Below, piece by piece: positions 53,224-61,872 of a stretch of DNA of 64,000 nucleotides. The stretch lies in the NCBI RefSeq assembly GCF_000470655.1, contig NC_021921.1:124001-188000 (forward strand), in the 5' to 3' direction. Below the pieces are notes generated by a model, which saw nothing but the letters and a program-made list of their open reading frames with translations, ran no database searches and was not told the DNA's origin. This DNA is from Halorhabdus tiamatea SARL4B. GTDB lineage: Archaea > Halobacteriota > Halobacteria > Halobacteriales > Haloarculaceae. Position numbers and translations under genes: made by a program. Position 1 is the first letter of the stretch. Each line of letters starts with the position of its first letter.

Positions 53224-54423
53224 ATGAACGGTAACAGCTTCGGTCGGCTTTTTCAGGTGACCACGTACGGAGAGTCACACGGCGAGGCGATGGGGTGTAC
53301 GGTCTCGGGTGTCCCGGCAGGCGTCGAGTTGGACGAAGGCGACATTCAGCGCGACCTCGACCGGCGCAAGCCCGGCCAGTCGATGATCACGACCTCGCGG
53401 GACGAACCCGACGCCGTCACGATCAACTCCGGGCTCCAGGACGGCTACACGACGGGCACGCCGATCGGGATGGTCATCCAGAACAAGGACTCGCGCTCTG
53501 GCAAGTACGAACCGTTCGTGACCGCGCCCCGGCCCTCCCACGGCGATTTCACCTATTCCGCCAAGTTCGGCACGCGCAACTGGGGCGGCGGTGGCCGATC
53601 GTCGGCCCGAGAGACGGTCAACTGGGTCGCTGCGGGTGCTATCGCAAAGCAGGTCCTCGACCAGAGCGAGTACGACGTCCGGATCAAGGCCCACGTCAAT
53701 CAGATCGGCGACGTCCGAGCGCCCGAGGTCTCCTTCGAGGAGATGCTCGAACACACCGAAGAGAACGACATCCGGTGTGCCCACCCCGAAACGGCCGAGG
53801 AGATGCGCGATCTCGCCGAACAGTACCAGCAAGAGGGCGATTCAGTCGGGGGGTCTGTCTACTTCGAGGCCCGTGGCGTCCCGCGAGGGCTGGGTGCGCC
53901 GCGTTTCGACTCTATTCCGTCGCGGCTAGGCCAGCTCATCTACTCGATCCCGGCGGTCAACGACTTCGAGTACGGCGTGGGGCGGGACGCCCGGACGATG
54001 GCCGGCAGCGAGTACAACGAAGATTGGGAATTCGACGAGAACGGTGATCCGACGCCGGTCGGCAACGACCACGGCGGGGTCCAGGGTGGGATCACGACCG
54101 GCGATCCGATCTACGGCGAGATTACCTGGCATCCGCCCGTCTCGATCCCGAAAGCCCAGGAGACTGTCGACTGGGAGACCGGCGAGCGAAAGGAGATCCA
54201 GGTCGTCGGTCGCCACGACCCCGTGCTTCCGCCGCGCGCAGTTCCTGTCGTCGAAGCGCTGCTTTACAGTACGGTGCTCGACTTCATGTTGCTTTCCGGG
54301 CGAATCAACCCCGACCGCCTCGACGACCGCCCCGGCGAGTACGACACCGACTATCACCCCTCGAGTCCGGTCAACGACCCCGAAGATGCGGACACGCAGG
54401 CCGAGACGATCGGCGACGAGTGA
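53224..54423 (+). CDS. aroC: Chorismate synthase
   Basis: 399 residues from MNGNSFGRLFQ. Signatures: GESHGEAMGCTVSGVPAG, GRSSARETVNWVAAGAIAK, and the C-terminal HDPVLPPRAVPVVEAL. It converts EPSP to chorismate, using reduced FMN, for aromatic amino acids. Full length. No other aro genes are adjacent. Confidence 0.97.
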   Translation: MNGNSFGRLFQVTTYGESHGEAMGCTVSGVPAGVELDEGDIQRDLDRRKPGQSMITTSRDEPDAVTINSGLQDGYTTGTPIGMVIQNKDSRSGKYEPFVTAPRPSHGDFTYSAKFGTRNWGGGGRSSARETVNWVAAGAIAKQVLDQSEYDVRIKAHVNQIGDVRAPEVSFEEMLEHTEENDIRCAHPETAEEMRDLAEQYQQEGDSVGGSVYFEARGVPRGLGAPRFDSIPSRLGQLIYSIPAVNDFEYGVGRDARTMAGSEYNEDWEFDENGDPTPVGNDHGGVQGGITTGDPIYGEITWHPPVSIPKAQETVDWETGERKEIQVVGRHDPVLPPRAVPVVEALLYSTVLDFMLLSGRINPDRLDDRPGEYDTDYHPSSPVNDPEDADTQAETIGDE

Positions 54424-54432
54424 CAGCGGCGA

Positions 54433-54642
54433 TCACTCGCTCGATGCGTCCTCGCCGAGTACGGACCCGTCCAGGGAGCGCCACCGCCGGATTGCACACA
54501 CCAGCGCGTCCAATCCGACGACGGCGACGCCAATAATTCCGACCAACTCCAGCGTCGGATACTGAACGAAGACGTCGGTGAACTGCTGGACGAGCACGAA
54601 CGCGAGCAGATACACCAGTCGACCGTAGCGACGGATATGCAT
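54433..54642 (-). CDS. Small two-helix membrane protein
   Basis: 69 residues from MHIRRYGR at 54642. Two hydrophobic segments (about 7-22 and 28-47), with a basic loop IRRWRS after the second. Convergent with aroC (9 bases). Unassigned. Confidence 0.55.
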   Translation of the reverse strand: MHIRRYGRLVYLLAFVLVQQFTDVFVQYPTLELVGIIGVAVVGLDALVCAIRRWRSLDGSVLGEDASSE

Positions 54643-54741
54643 ATCCAGGGCTACGGTCGGGCGGGCCAAGAACGTGTGGGCTGAGTCGACGCCTTCGCCG
54701 CGACCGCGCGCGTTTTGAGTCGCCCACCCCATCCAGCAGGT

Positions 54742-55374
54742 ATGAGCCCGGACCTCCCGGATCCACGGAACCCCTACAGCATGGACGAGGACTGTCAGAA
54801 CTGTCCGGCACTGGTCGAATCACGGACCCAGGTCGTCCACGGCTACGGTGACCCGACGGCGGATATCGCCGTTCTCGGCACCGCTCCGACGGCCAGTGCC
54901 GATCGAACCGGGATCCCCTTCACCGGCGACGAGACTGGCGAAGTGATCCAGGCACTCCTCGGTGACCTCGGACTCAGTGACTCACCACCGGACAGTACCG
55001 AACCTGCACTGAGCGAGGTCTATCTCACGTACGTCACGCGCTGCCATCACCCTGAACGCGGGGCAACCGACGAGGAGCGACACAACTGCGAGGGGTATCG
55101 TACGGCAGAACTCCGACGGATCAACCCGGAACTCATCGTCGCCGTGGGCCAGGGTGCCCTGGACGCGTTGGCTTTCGAGTACACGACCCGAAGTGCCGAC
55201 GATCTGGACGTCACGGTCGAGCACGCGACGACGATCCAGGGCCGGGGCTTCGAAATCCTCCCGATGATCGAACCGGCTGACGCTTCTGAATCCCAGTTGG
55301 CTACCTTCCGCGAACACGTCGCCGACGAACTCGACCGCGATTACCGACAGACGAAGGGCCAGCGCCGGAAGTAG
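54742..55374 (+). CDS. Uracil-DNA glycosylase superfamily protein
   Basis: 210 residues from MSPDLPDP. CQNCPALVESRTQVVHGYGD and LGTAPTASADRTGIPFTGD resemble the iron-sulfur UDG (family 4/5) N-terminal region, with TYVTRCHHPERGAT and the later LIVAVGQGAL. Only three of the usual four Fe-S cysteines are clearly placed (C in CQNC, and C in TRCHHP). The HPSP-type C-terminal motif is degenerate (LPMIEPAD), so activity may differ from classical family 4. Confidence 0.82.
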   Translation: MSPDLPDPRNPYSMDEDCQNCPALVESRTQVVHGYGDPTADIAVLGTAPTASADRTGIPFTGDETGEVIQALLGDLGLSDSPPDSTEPALSEVYLTYVTRCHHPERGATDEERHNCEGYRTAELRRINPELIVAVGQGALDALAFEYTTRSADDLDVTVEHATTIQGRGFEILPMIEPADASESQLATFREHVADELDRDYRQTKGQRRK

Positions 55375-55417
55375 GGGGTGGAGAGGAGAGATCAGCAGTG
55401 GGCGATTTTGGCCACGA

Positions 55418-55846
55418 TCAGTCGAGTTCCCACTCCTCGGGTGCGCTCGATAGCTCGCCGACCTCGGCACGGATGTCAGACAGTCGCCAGACGATATCGG
55501 TCAAGGTGACGATTCCGACAAGCGAGAGGTCTTCCATCACCGGCACTTTCTTGATGTCGTTGTCAGCCATTTTCCGGGCGACCCACTGGACGGTCGCCGA
55601 AGGACTCGTCGTGATGACCGGTCGGTGAGCCAGGTCCATCACGCGGGTCTCGCGAAACGGCTCACCAGACCGATAGCCAGCTTTGAGCGCGTCGGTTTCA
55701 GTCACGATCCCGACCGGGTTCCCTTCGTCGCTGACCACGACGACCGAACCCACTTCGTATTCGAGTAGCTCCCCGACCGCGTCCCGGAGTGACGCGTCGC
55801 GATCGACGGTGATCACGTCCGTCGACATGACGTCCTTGACTAACAT
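55418..55846 (-). CDS. Two-CBS-domain protein
   Basis: 142 residues from MLVKDVMS at 55846. CBS1: VKDVMSTDVITVDRDASLRD; CBS2: VMDLAHRPVITTSPSATVQW. No additional domain. A stand-alone CBS pair that binds adenine nucleotides and regulates partner proteins; the partner is unknown. Confidence 0.9.
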   Translation of the reverse strand: MLVKDVMSTDVITVDRDASLRDAVGELLEYEVGSVVVVSDEGNPVGIVTETDALKAGYRSGEPFRETRVMDLAHRPVITTSPSATVQWVARKMADNDIKKVPVMEDLSLVGIVTLTDIVWRLSDIRAEVGELSSAPEEWELD

Positions 55847-55979
55847 GGGCCCGTTCGACCTACGAACGGCGGGACTATAATGGTGGTTGTTACCATGATT
55901 CGTGGTGTTACGACTCCACGAGCGCACGCGAGCGGTACAAAACGGCGAATACAAAGGTGGGTGTCACCCATCTTCGGCT

Positions 55980-56720
55980 ATGCCTATCGTCGTCGTTCGC
56001 GCCGACGCACCGATTCCCGGCAACGTCCTCCCCCGACTCGTCGAGGGCACACCACTGACCGCGAGTGACGCGGCCGACCTCTATCAGAGCGCGCTCCGTG
56101 ACGTGAGCGAGGCCGTCGCCGGCAGCGGGGCGGACCTGCTCGTGACCTATCGCGAGCGAGCGGACCGCGACGAAGACGTCGAAACACTCGTCAAAGAGGC
56201 CGTCACGCCGGCACTCGCGTCTCCCGACGCAGTACGTTTCGAACCCGAAGTCGGCTCGTCGCCGGCCGCCCGGATCGGCAACACGGTCACACACTTGCTC
56301 GAATCAGAAGGAGTGGCCTCCGTCGCGATTCTCGATCCCACGGCGGTGCTCGCCGCACGCCCCCGACTCGATCAGGCGTCGATGCAACTGCGACGGAACG
56401 ACCTCGTCCTCGGACCGGCGGCGAACGGCGAATTCTTCTATGCGGGGTTCAGCGAACCGATCGACTTCGGCGGGATCGACGGTCGTCCGGACCTCGAGAC
56501 GCTCGTCGAGCGAGCGAACGACGCGGATCTCGCCATCACTACCGTCGAGATGGCACCGACGTTGCGAACGCCGGCCCAACTCCAGTCTGGGCTCCCAATT
56601 CTCCGAACACGTCGGAAAGCCGGCGACCCCGTTCCCGTCCGGACGGTCGCACGGCTCGAAGAACTGGGTCTCCGGGCGGTCGAAAACGAGAACGGCGATA
56701 GTCGTTTCGAGCAGGCCTGA
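55980..56720 (+). CDS. DUF2064-like nucleotide-sugar transferase family protein
   Basis: 246 residues from the ATG at 55980. GT-A-like fold clues: VAILDPTAVLAARPRLDQAS in place of the DSP metal site, and RRNDLVLGPAANGEFFYAGF, which matches the D-x-V-L-G-P-A-x-x-G-G-Y-Y pattern of DUF2064/TIGR04282 proteins. The metal-binding Asp region is altered, so catalytic ability is uncertain. Convergent with cdc48. Confidence 0.72.
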   Translation: MPIVVVRADAPIPGNVLPRLVEGTPLTASDAADLYQSALRDVSEAVAGSGADLLVTYRERADRDEDVETLVKEAVTPALASPDAVRFEPEVGSSPAARIGNTVTHLLESEGVASVAILDPTAVLAARPRLDQASMQLRRNDLVLGPAANGEFFYAGFSEPIDFGGIDGRPDLETLVERANDADLAITTVEMAPTLRTPAQLQSGLPILRTRRKAGDPVPVRTVARLEELGLRAVENENGDSRFEQA

Positions 56721-56732
56721 AACCGGCGCAGC

Positions 56733-58997
56733 TTACTGGAAGGTCTTGCCGACTTCGGGCTCGTCGAGTTCGTTCTCGCGCTTGTCGAAGCGCTGTTCGA
56801 TCTCCTCGTAGCGATCACGGGTCTCCTCGTCGACGCTCGGGCCGACCTCTTCGAGGGCCGTCTCGAAGTGACTCTCGTCGATCAGGACGTTCCCGACGCT
56901 GTCGTCGACTTCTTCGGGATCGACGCTCCGGATGAACTCCCGGGTGGCTGCCATCGCCGCCTCGCGGGCGACGGCCTCCAGATCGGCACCGACGTAGCCG
57001 TCGGTCCGGGCTGCGATGTCGTCGAGGTCGACGCCCTCGGCCAGCGGCTTGTCACGGGTGTGCACTTCGAGGATCTTCCGGCGGGCTTCCTCGTCGGGCA
57101 CGGGCACGTGGATGTGCCGGTCGAGTCGACCTGGCCGGAGCAAGGCGGCGTCGATGAGGTCAGGACGGTTCGTCGTCGCGACCACGACGACGTCTTCCAG
57201 ATCTTCGAGCCCGTCGAGTTCGGTCAGGAGTTGGGAGACGACGCGTTCGCCGACGCCCGAGTCGCCCATGTTCGTCCCGCGTTCGCCGGCGATCGAGTCG
57301 ATCTCGTCGAAGAACACCACCGTGGGAGCGTTCTCGCGAGCCTTCGAGAAGACCTCGCGGACGCCCTTCTCGGACTCGCCGACGTACTTGTTCAGCAACT
57401 CGGGGCCCTTCACGGAGATGAAGTTGCTCTGGGCCTCGTTGGCGACGGCCTTCGCCAGCAGGGTCTTGCCTGTGCCGGGCGGGCCATACAGCAGGACGCC
57501 CTTGGCGGACTCCATGTCCATCTGTTCGAAGACCTGGGGGTACTCCAGGGGCCACTGGATGGTTTCCCTGAGGCGTTCGTTAGTGTCTTCGAGCCCGCCG
57601 ACGTCCGCCCAGGAGACGTCAGGGACTTCGACGAAGACTTCCCGGAGCGCGGAGGGTTCGATGCCCTTCAGCGCCGCTTTGAAGTCGTCTCCGGTGATCT
57701 CCAGGTTCTCGAGGATCTCGGCGTCGATCTCGTCGGCTTCGAGGTCGATCTCCGGACGGATACGCCGGAGCGCATTCATCGCGCTCTCCTTTGCGAGTTG
57801 TTCGATGTCCGCCCCGACGAAGCCGTGGGTGCGTTCGGCGTACTCGTCGATGTCGATCTCGTCGTTCAGTGGCATCCCGCGGGTGTGGACCTGCAGGACT
57901 TCCTTGCGCCCTTTCTTGTCGGGGACGCCGATCTCGATCTCGCGGTCGAAGCGACCACCCCGCCGCAGGGCAGGATCGAGCGCGTCCAGGCGGTTGGTCG
58001 CACCGATGACGATCACGTCGCCGCGCTCTTCGAGACCGTCCATCAGGCTGAGGAGTTGGGCGACGACGCGGCGCTCGACGTCGCCGCTCGTGTCGTCACG
58101 TTTGGGCGCGATGGAGTCGATCTCGTCGATGAAGACGATCGCCGGGGCGTTCTCCTCGGCTTCGTCGAACATCTCCCGCAACTGCTCTTCGCTCTCGCCG
58201 TAGTACTTCGACATGATCTCCGGCCCCGAGATCGTCGTAAAGTAGGCGTCGATCTCGTTGGCGACGGCTTTCGCCATCAGGGTCTTGCCGGTGCCCGGCG
58301 GCCCGTGCAGGAGGACACCTTTCGGCGGCTCGATGCCGAGCTGGTTGAACAGCTCGGGGTGGCGCATCGGCAACTCGATCATCTCCCGGACCTGCTCGAG
58401 TTCGTCGTCGAGCCCACCGATGTCCTCGTAGGTCACGTCGGGCGTCTGGCGGGCATCCTCTGGAGTCTCGCCGGTGATCTGTTCGGCGGGCTGTTGGCTG
58501 ACTTCGATCTCGGTCTGGTCGGTGACGACGACCGTCCCCTCGGGGTCGGTCTCGGCGATCTTCAGCGGGATCTTCTGGCCCCCGACGCTCGAAACCGGCC
58601 CGAGCCCCAACGAGAAGGGCACGGTCTGGCCGGTCGTGACGGCCTGGCCGGAGAGCTTGTTCCGGACGTGCGGGCCGATATTTCCGCGAACCCGGAGATT
58701 CTGTGGGAGTGCGACCGAGATCGAGCGGGCGGGCTTGACGTCGGCCTTCTCGACGTCGATGCGGTCGTCGATGCCGACGTCGGCCTCCTGGCGCAACTGG
58801 CCGTCGATCCGGACGACGCCGTCGCCGGTGTCCTCGGGATAGCCGGGCCAGACCCGGGCGACTGCCCGGCCCTCGCGGCCCTCCAGGACGACGTAGTCGC
58901 CGTTTTCCAGGCCCAGTTCGTCCATCGCCGCCCGGTCGATCGCGGCGAGTCCGCGGCCGGCGTCCTTCTGCTTGAGTGGCTTGACAGTGAGTTTCAT
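56733..58997 (-). CDS. cdc48: AAA+ ATPase Cdc48/VCP
   Basis: 754 residues. N-domain (double-psi barrel, [16 protein letters not shown]) to about 180; D1 with [22 protein letters not shown] and [21 protein letters not shown]2 with [21 protein letters not shown] and [20 protein letters not shown]. The C-terminus ends VGKTFQ and lacks the HbYX motif, so proteasome docking by that tail is not expected. It unfolds proteins, and in haloarchaea works with proteasome and SAMP systems. Translationally coupled to the small upstream gene (ATGA overlap). Confidence 0.97.
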   Translation of the reverse strand: MKLTVKPLKQKDAGRGLAAIDRAAMDELGLENGDYVVLEGREGRAVARVWPGYPEDTGDGVVRIDGQLRQEADVGIDDRIDVEKADVKPARSISVALPQNLRVRGNIGPHVRNKLSGQAVTTGQTVPFSLGLGPVSSVGGQKIPLKIAETDPEGTVVVTDQTEIEVSQQPAEQITGETPEDARQTPDVTYEDIGGLDDELEQVREMIELPMRHPELFNQLGIEPPKGVLLHGPPGTGKTLMAKAVANEIDAYFTTISGPEIMSKYYGESEEQLREMFDEAEENAPAIVFIDEIDSIAPKRDDTSGDVERRVVAQLLSLMDGLEERGDVIVIGATNRLDALDPALRRGGRFDREIEIGVPDKKGRKEVLQVHTRGMPLNDEIDIDEYAERTHGFVGADIEQLAKESAMNALRRIRPEIDLEADEIDAEILENLEITGDDFKAALKGIEPSALREVFVEVPDVSWADVGGLEDTNERLRETIQWPLEYPQVFEQMDMESAKGVLLYGPPGTGKTLLAKAVANEAQSNFISVKGPELLNKYVGESEKGVREVFSKARENAPTVVFFDEIDSIAGERGTNMGDSGVGERVVSQLLTELDGLEDLEDVVVVATTNRPDLIDAALLRPGRLDRHIHVPVPDEEARRKILEVHTRDKPLAEGVDLDDIAARTDGYVGADLEAVAREAAMAATREFIRSVDPEEVDDSVGNVLIDESHFETALEEVGPSVDEETRDRYEEIEQRFDKRENELDEPEVGKTFQ

Positions 58998-59221
58998 CGT
59001 TTCACCTCAATGGTAAGAACGCCGTTGGTGATAAAGGCTGTCACGGCCTCGCCGTCAGGGAGGGAAAGATCGTACTGGGTGTCTCCAGTCACAACGATGG
59101 CCGTATCGCCGACGACGTCGACCTCGCCGTCGTCGCCGATGTCGGCCGCGAACGTCGTCGCGTCCTCGTAGTCGAACCGGCGGATCGCCGCGTCGCCGAC
59201 CGTCTGCTGTTCGAGTCTCAT
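58994..59221 (-). CDS. Hsp20-like DUF7127 protein
   Basis: 75 residues. Beta-rich alpha-crystallin-like look ([20 protein letters not shown], ending [10 protein letters not shown], the small-Hsp strand motif G-V-L). Its stop overlaps the cdc48 start, so it is the first gene of the operon. A chaperone-like partner or cofactor for Cdc48 is a reasonable inference. Confidence 0.75.
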   Translation of the reverse strand: MRLEQQTVGDAAIRRFDYEDATTFAADIGDDGEVDVVGDTAIVVTGDTQYDLSLPDGEAVTAFITNGVLTIEVKR

Positions 59222-59238
59222 GCTAACTTCGAGTTAGC
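59222..59238. promoter_or_regulatory. Dyad at the start of the DUF7127-cdc48 operon
   Basis: GCTAACT-TCG-AGTTAGC: perfect 7-bp arms around a 3-bp centre, touching the start codon of the DUF7127 gene. With the TATA box at 59247-59254 the transcript would start inside this dyad. A protein bound here would block transcription start, so it is a candidate operator for a stress-responsive repressor. Confidence 0.6.
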
Positions 59239-59246
59239 TCTAGTAG

Positions 59247-59254
59247 TATATAAA
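59247..59254 (-). promoter_or_regulatory. TATA box of the DUF7127-cdc48 operon
   Basis: On the minus strand tttatata is at 59254-59247, about 26-33 bases upstream of the start codon at 59221. It predicts a leaderless transcript. Confidence 0.6.
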
Positions 59255-59353
59255 TCTATCGCTAAAATGCCCCGCACGTGGCGCTATTTCGGTACTAAAG
59301 TTGAAAAGCGGTTCACACCGTGACGCTGATCGTCGGGGGCTCGCCGAGCGGCG

Positions 59354-60160
59354 TCACTCGAGGTCGAGGTCGTCGGCCACGTGGCTGTGGTCGTCGGCCG
59401 GGAACGAACCGTCCTCGACGGCCCCGACGTAGTCGTCGAGTGCGTCGGCATAGGCTTCCCGGACGTCGCCGAAGGCCTCGGCGAACGGCGGAGCCGATTC
59501 GGTGAGGCCAACGGCGTCGTCGACGACCAGCACCTGGCCGTCACAGTCGGGGCCGGCACCGATTCCGATGGTCGGAATCGAGAGGTCGTCAGTCACGGTC
59601 GCCGCGAGGTTCGCGGGGACGTGTTCGAGCACGAGCGAGAACGCGCCGGCCTCCTCGTGGGCGCGGGCGAGGTCCCGGATCTCCTCGGCTGCCTCCTGAG
59701 AGGTCCCCTGGCGGGCGTAGCCCAGTCGGTTGATGTGCTGGGGGGTCAGCCCCAGGTGGGCCATGACTGGAATCCCGAGATCGACCAGTCGCTCGGTCAA
59801 CTCGACGGTGTGGGGGCCGCTCTCGATCTTGACCGCGTTCGCGCCGGCTTCCTTGAGCAAGCGACCCGCGTGTTCGATCGAATCGCCGCGGTCCGCACCG
59901 ATACTCAAGAAGGGGAGGTCGGCGACGACCAGCGCCTCGTCGGTCCCGCGGACGACCGCGCCCGTGTGGCTCACCATCTGGTCCATCGTCACCGGAAGCG
60001 TCGAATCGTGGCCCAGGACGGCGTTGCCGAGACTGTCACCGACCAAGATTACGTCGACGCCGCTCGCTTCGACCAGTTCGGCTGTCGTCGCGTCGTAGGC
60101 CGTCAGCATCGTGATCGGGTCCTCGCCGGCCATTGCACGGACGTCTCTCACCGTGGTCAT
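59354..60160 (-). CDS. panB: 3-methyl-2-oxobutanoate hydroxymethyltransferase
   Basis: 268 residues. Signatures MLTAYDATTAELVEASGVDV, GDSLGNAVLGH, VKIESG, and IPVMAHLGLTPQHINRLGYA. It makes ketopantoate in the archaeal coenzyme A pathway. The C-terminus is acidic and slightly extended (DDHSHVADDLDLE). It stands alone. Confidence 0.96.
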   Translation of the reverse strand: MTTVRDVRAMAGEDPITMLTAYDATTAELVEASGVDVILVGDSLGNAVLGHDSTLPVTMDQMVSHTGAVVRGTDEALVVADLPFLSIGADRGDSIEHAGRLLKEAGANAVKIESGPHTVELTERLVDLGIPVMAHLGLTPQHINRLGYARQGTSQEAAEEIRDLARAHEEAGAFSLVLEHVPANLAATVTDDLSIPTIGIGAGPDCDGQVLVVDDAVGLTESAPPFAEAFGDVREAYADALDDYVGAVEDGSFPADDHSHVADDLDLE

Positions 60161-60275
60161 GCGTCGTAGTCAGTGCCGAGGCGGTATTACGCCTTCGGGT
60201 CAGCCAGACGAGCCACCCAGCTGACGCCCGTCGGAGACCGACAGACGAAAGACAGCGGCCGACCCAGACGGGCCT

Positions 60276-60509
60276 GTGCCCGAACCTACTGCGGAGACAG
60301 ACCCGGACGGCGTCGATTACGGGTGGGTCCTCCAGACCACCTTCGTCGTGACGATCGTCGTCGGCGCGCCGGTCGTCGCGGTCCTCTCGCTCGGGCAGTC
60401 GTTACCGACCTGGACGGCCCGGGCGACCTTCGCCGTGCGAGTCGGCGCGATCGTCTGGTTTCTGACTGCGGTCGGCGTCGTGCTCTACGAGCGACGCTCA
60501 CGCGTCTGA
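60276..60509 (+). CDS. DUF5822-like two-helix membrane protein
   Basis: 77 residues from a GTG. DYGWVLQTTFVVTIVVGAPV and FAVRVGAIVWFLTAVGVVLY form two membrane helices. Matches the small family I recall as DUF5822. Divergent from panB. Function unknown. Confidence 0.7.
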   Translation: MPEPTAETDPDGVDYGWVLQTTFVVTIVVGAPVVAVLSLGQSLPTWTARATFAVRVGAIVWFLTAVGVVLYERRSRV

Positions 60510-60530
60510 TCGCTCGTCTGGCGCAGACGA

Positions 60531-60598
60531 TCACTCCCCAAGTCGCTCCGCGACGTACTGGAAATCACTCCCCGAGTCGATCCGCGACGTACTGGAAG
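60531..60598. repeat. 34-bp imperfect tandem duplication at the end of the HAD gene
   Basis: 60531-60564 and 60565-60598 differ at a few positions only; both contain cgcgacgtactgga and end in the same tail codons. The second unit encodes the last residues of the HAD protein (FQYVADRLGE); the first is an out-of-frame copy (FQYVAERLGE) past the stop. Confidence 0.7.
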
Positions 60599-61101
60599 GC
60601 CGTGCCCGCGCGCTCGGCCGTCCGCTCGTCCTTCGGAGAATCGCCGACGAACAGCGTCCGGGCGGGGTCGACGTCGAACCCTTCGACGATCGCGAGCAGT
60701 GGTTCTGGGTCGGGTTTCTGGGCCGCGAGCGTGTCCCGTCCGACGACTGTCTCGACGGCTGTGAGCAGGTCGTGGCGTTCCATCGCGGTTCGGACGGCCG
60801 CCTCCTCGTTGAGTGAGCAGACGCCCACCGGTACGTCGAGCGGGAGTTCCTCGGCCAGCGGGAGTCGGTCGGCCGTCCGTGCCCCGACGCGCTCGTGGGC
60901 ACCGACGACGTCGATCGCGACATCGTGGACGCCGGCGGCCTCGGCGCGTTCGAGCAGCGTCCATAGATCGGCCCCCTCAGTGTCGACCCCCCGGGACGCG
61001 AGACGGTCGGCGACTTCGCGAGTCACCAGCGTCCAGTCGACGTCGAGTTCGACGAGGGTTCCGTCTAAGTCGTAGATCACCGCCTCGTAGGACTCGACCA
61101 T
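60565..61101 (-). CDS. HAD-superfamily hydrolase
   Basis: 178 residues from MVESYEAVIYDLDGTLVEL. Motif I DLDGTLVEL (nucleophile Asp and DxD), motif II around VCSLNE, motif III AAQKPDPEPLL (Lys), motif IV FVGDSPKDE. Phosphoglycolate-phosphatase-like in layout with a small helical cap. Substrate unknown. Its final codons are duplicated downstream as noncoding sequence. Confidence 0.9.
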   Translation of the reverse strand: MVESYEAVIYDLDGTLVELDVDWTLVTREVADRLASRGVDTEGADLWTLLERAEAAGVHDVAIDVVGAHERVGARTADRLPLAEELPLDVPVGVCSLNEEAAVRTAMERHDLLTAVETVVGRDTLAAQKPDPEPLLAIVEGFDVDPARTLFVGDSPKDERTAERAGTAFQYVADRLGE

Positions 61102-61166
61102 GCCCGGCCGTACGCTATGACCTCCCAAAGGTGCTTCGTCACGGCTCGTCCGGCGAGCCGACACGA

Positions 61167-61775
61167 TCACCGACCGAAGCGACGCTGGCGCTTTTGGTAG
61201 TCCCGGATCGCCCGCAAGTAGTCCCGTTTTCGGACGTCCCGCCAGTTGACGTCGGTGAAGTAAAGCTCCGAGTAGACCGACTGCCAGATCATGAAATCCG
61301 AGAGTCGCTCGGCCCCGGTCTTGATCACGAGGTCCGGGTCGGCGGGGAAGACGAGCCGGCGCTCGATTTCGGTCTCGTCGATGGACTCGGGGTCGAGGTC
61401 GCCAGCCTCGACTTCCTGGGCCAGTCGCTGGACGGCCGTGGCGAACTCGTGTTTGCCACCCAGCCCGATGCTGATCTGGATCGGTGCGTCGGCCTGCTGG
61501 TCGTCGTCGGGTCCACGGACGGCGATCTCACGGCCGGCGTCGATCGCTTCGAGTTGCCGTCGTAACGTCGGGACGGCCCCAGCATCGAGCACACTCACGT
61601 AGAGAATGAGCCGTTCGGCACCGTATTCAAAGGCCCACGCGAAGACCGACTGGAGAGTGTCGTAGGCCCCCTGTTCGAGGAGGTCCTGTTCCGTCAGGAC
61701 GACTGCGACTCGCTCGGGAACCTCGGCGTCGCTGAGTCGAATCCGGGTCGCGAGATATCGATCGTACAGACCCAC
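61167..61775 (-). CDS. cis-Prenyltransferase (UppS) homologue lacking the catalytic Asp motif
   Basis: 202 residues from a GTG at 61775. The C-terminal half is clearly UppS-like: DPDLVIKTGAERLSDFMIWQ, SELYFTDVNWRDVRKRDYL, YQKRQRRFG. At the N-terminus, where active enzymes have the MDGNRRWA motif, this protein reads AVVLTEQDLLEQG, so the Asp required for Mg-diphosphate binding is missing. It could be a non-catalytic partner subunit as in eukaryotic Nus1/NgBR, or a diverged enzyme. The ORF upstream of the GTG extends to 62510 through the divergent DUF92 gene and is not credible. Confidence 0.82.
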   Translation of the reverse strand: MGLYDRYLATRIRLSDAEVPERVAVVLTEQDLLEQGAYDTLQSVFAWAFEYGAERLILYVSVLDAGAVPTLRRQLEAIDAGREIAVRGPDDDQQADAPIQISIGLGGKHEFATAVQRLAQEVEAGDLDPESIDETEIERRLVFPADPDLVIKTGAERLSDFMIWQSVYSELYFTDVNWRDVRKRDYLRAIRDYQKRQRRFGR

Positions 61776-61872
61776 TCGCGGGAGTTCACCACCGAACAGT
61801 AAGAAGGTCACGGGACAGACCGGGCAGTCTCGGGTCGGAACTGGTAAGTATCTCTCGGGGAAACCGCCGATA

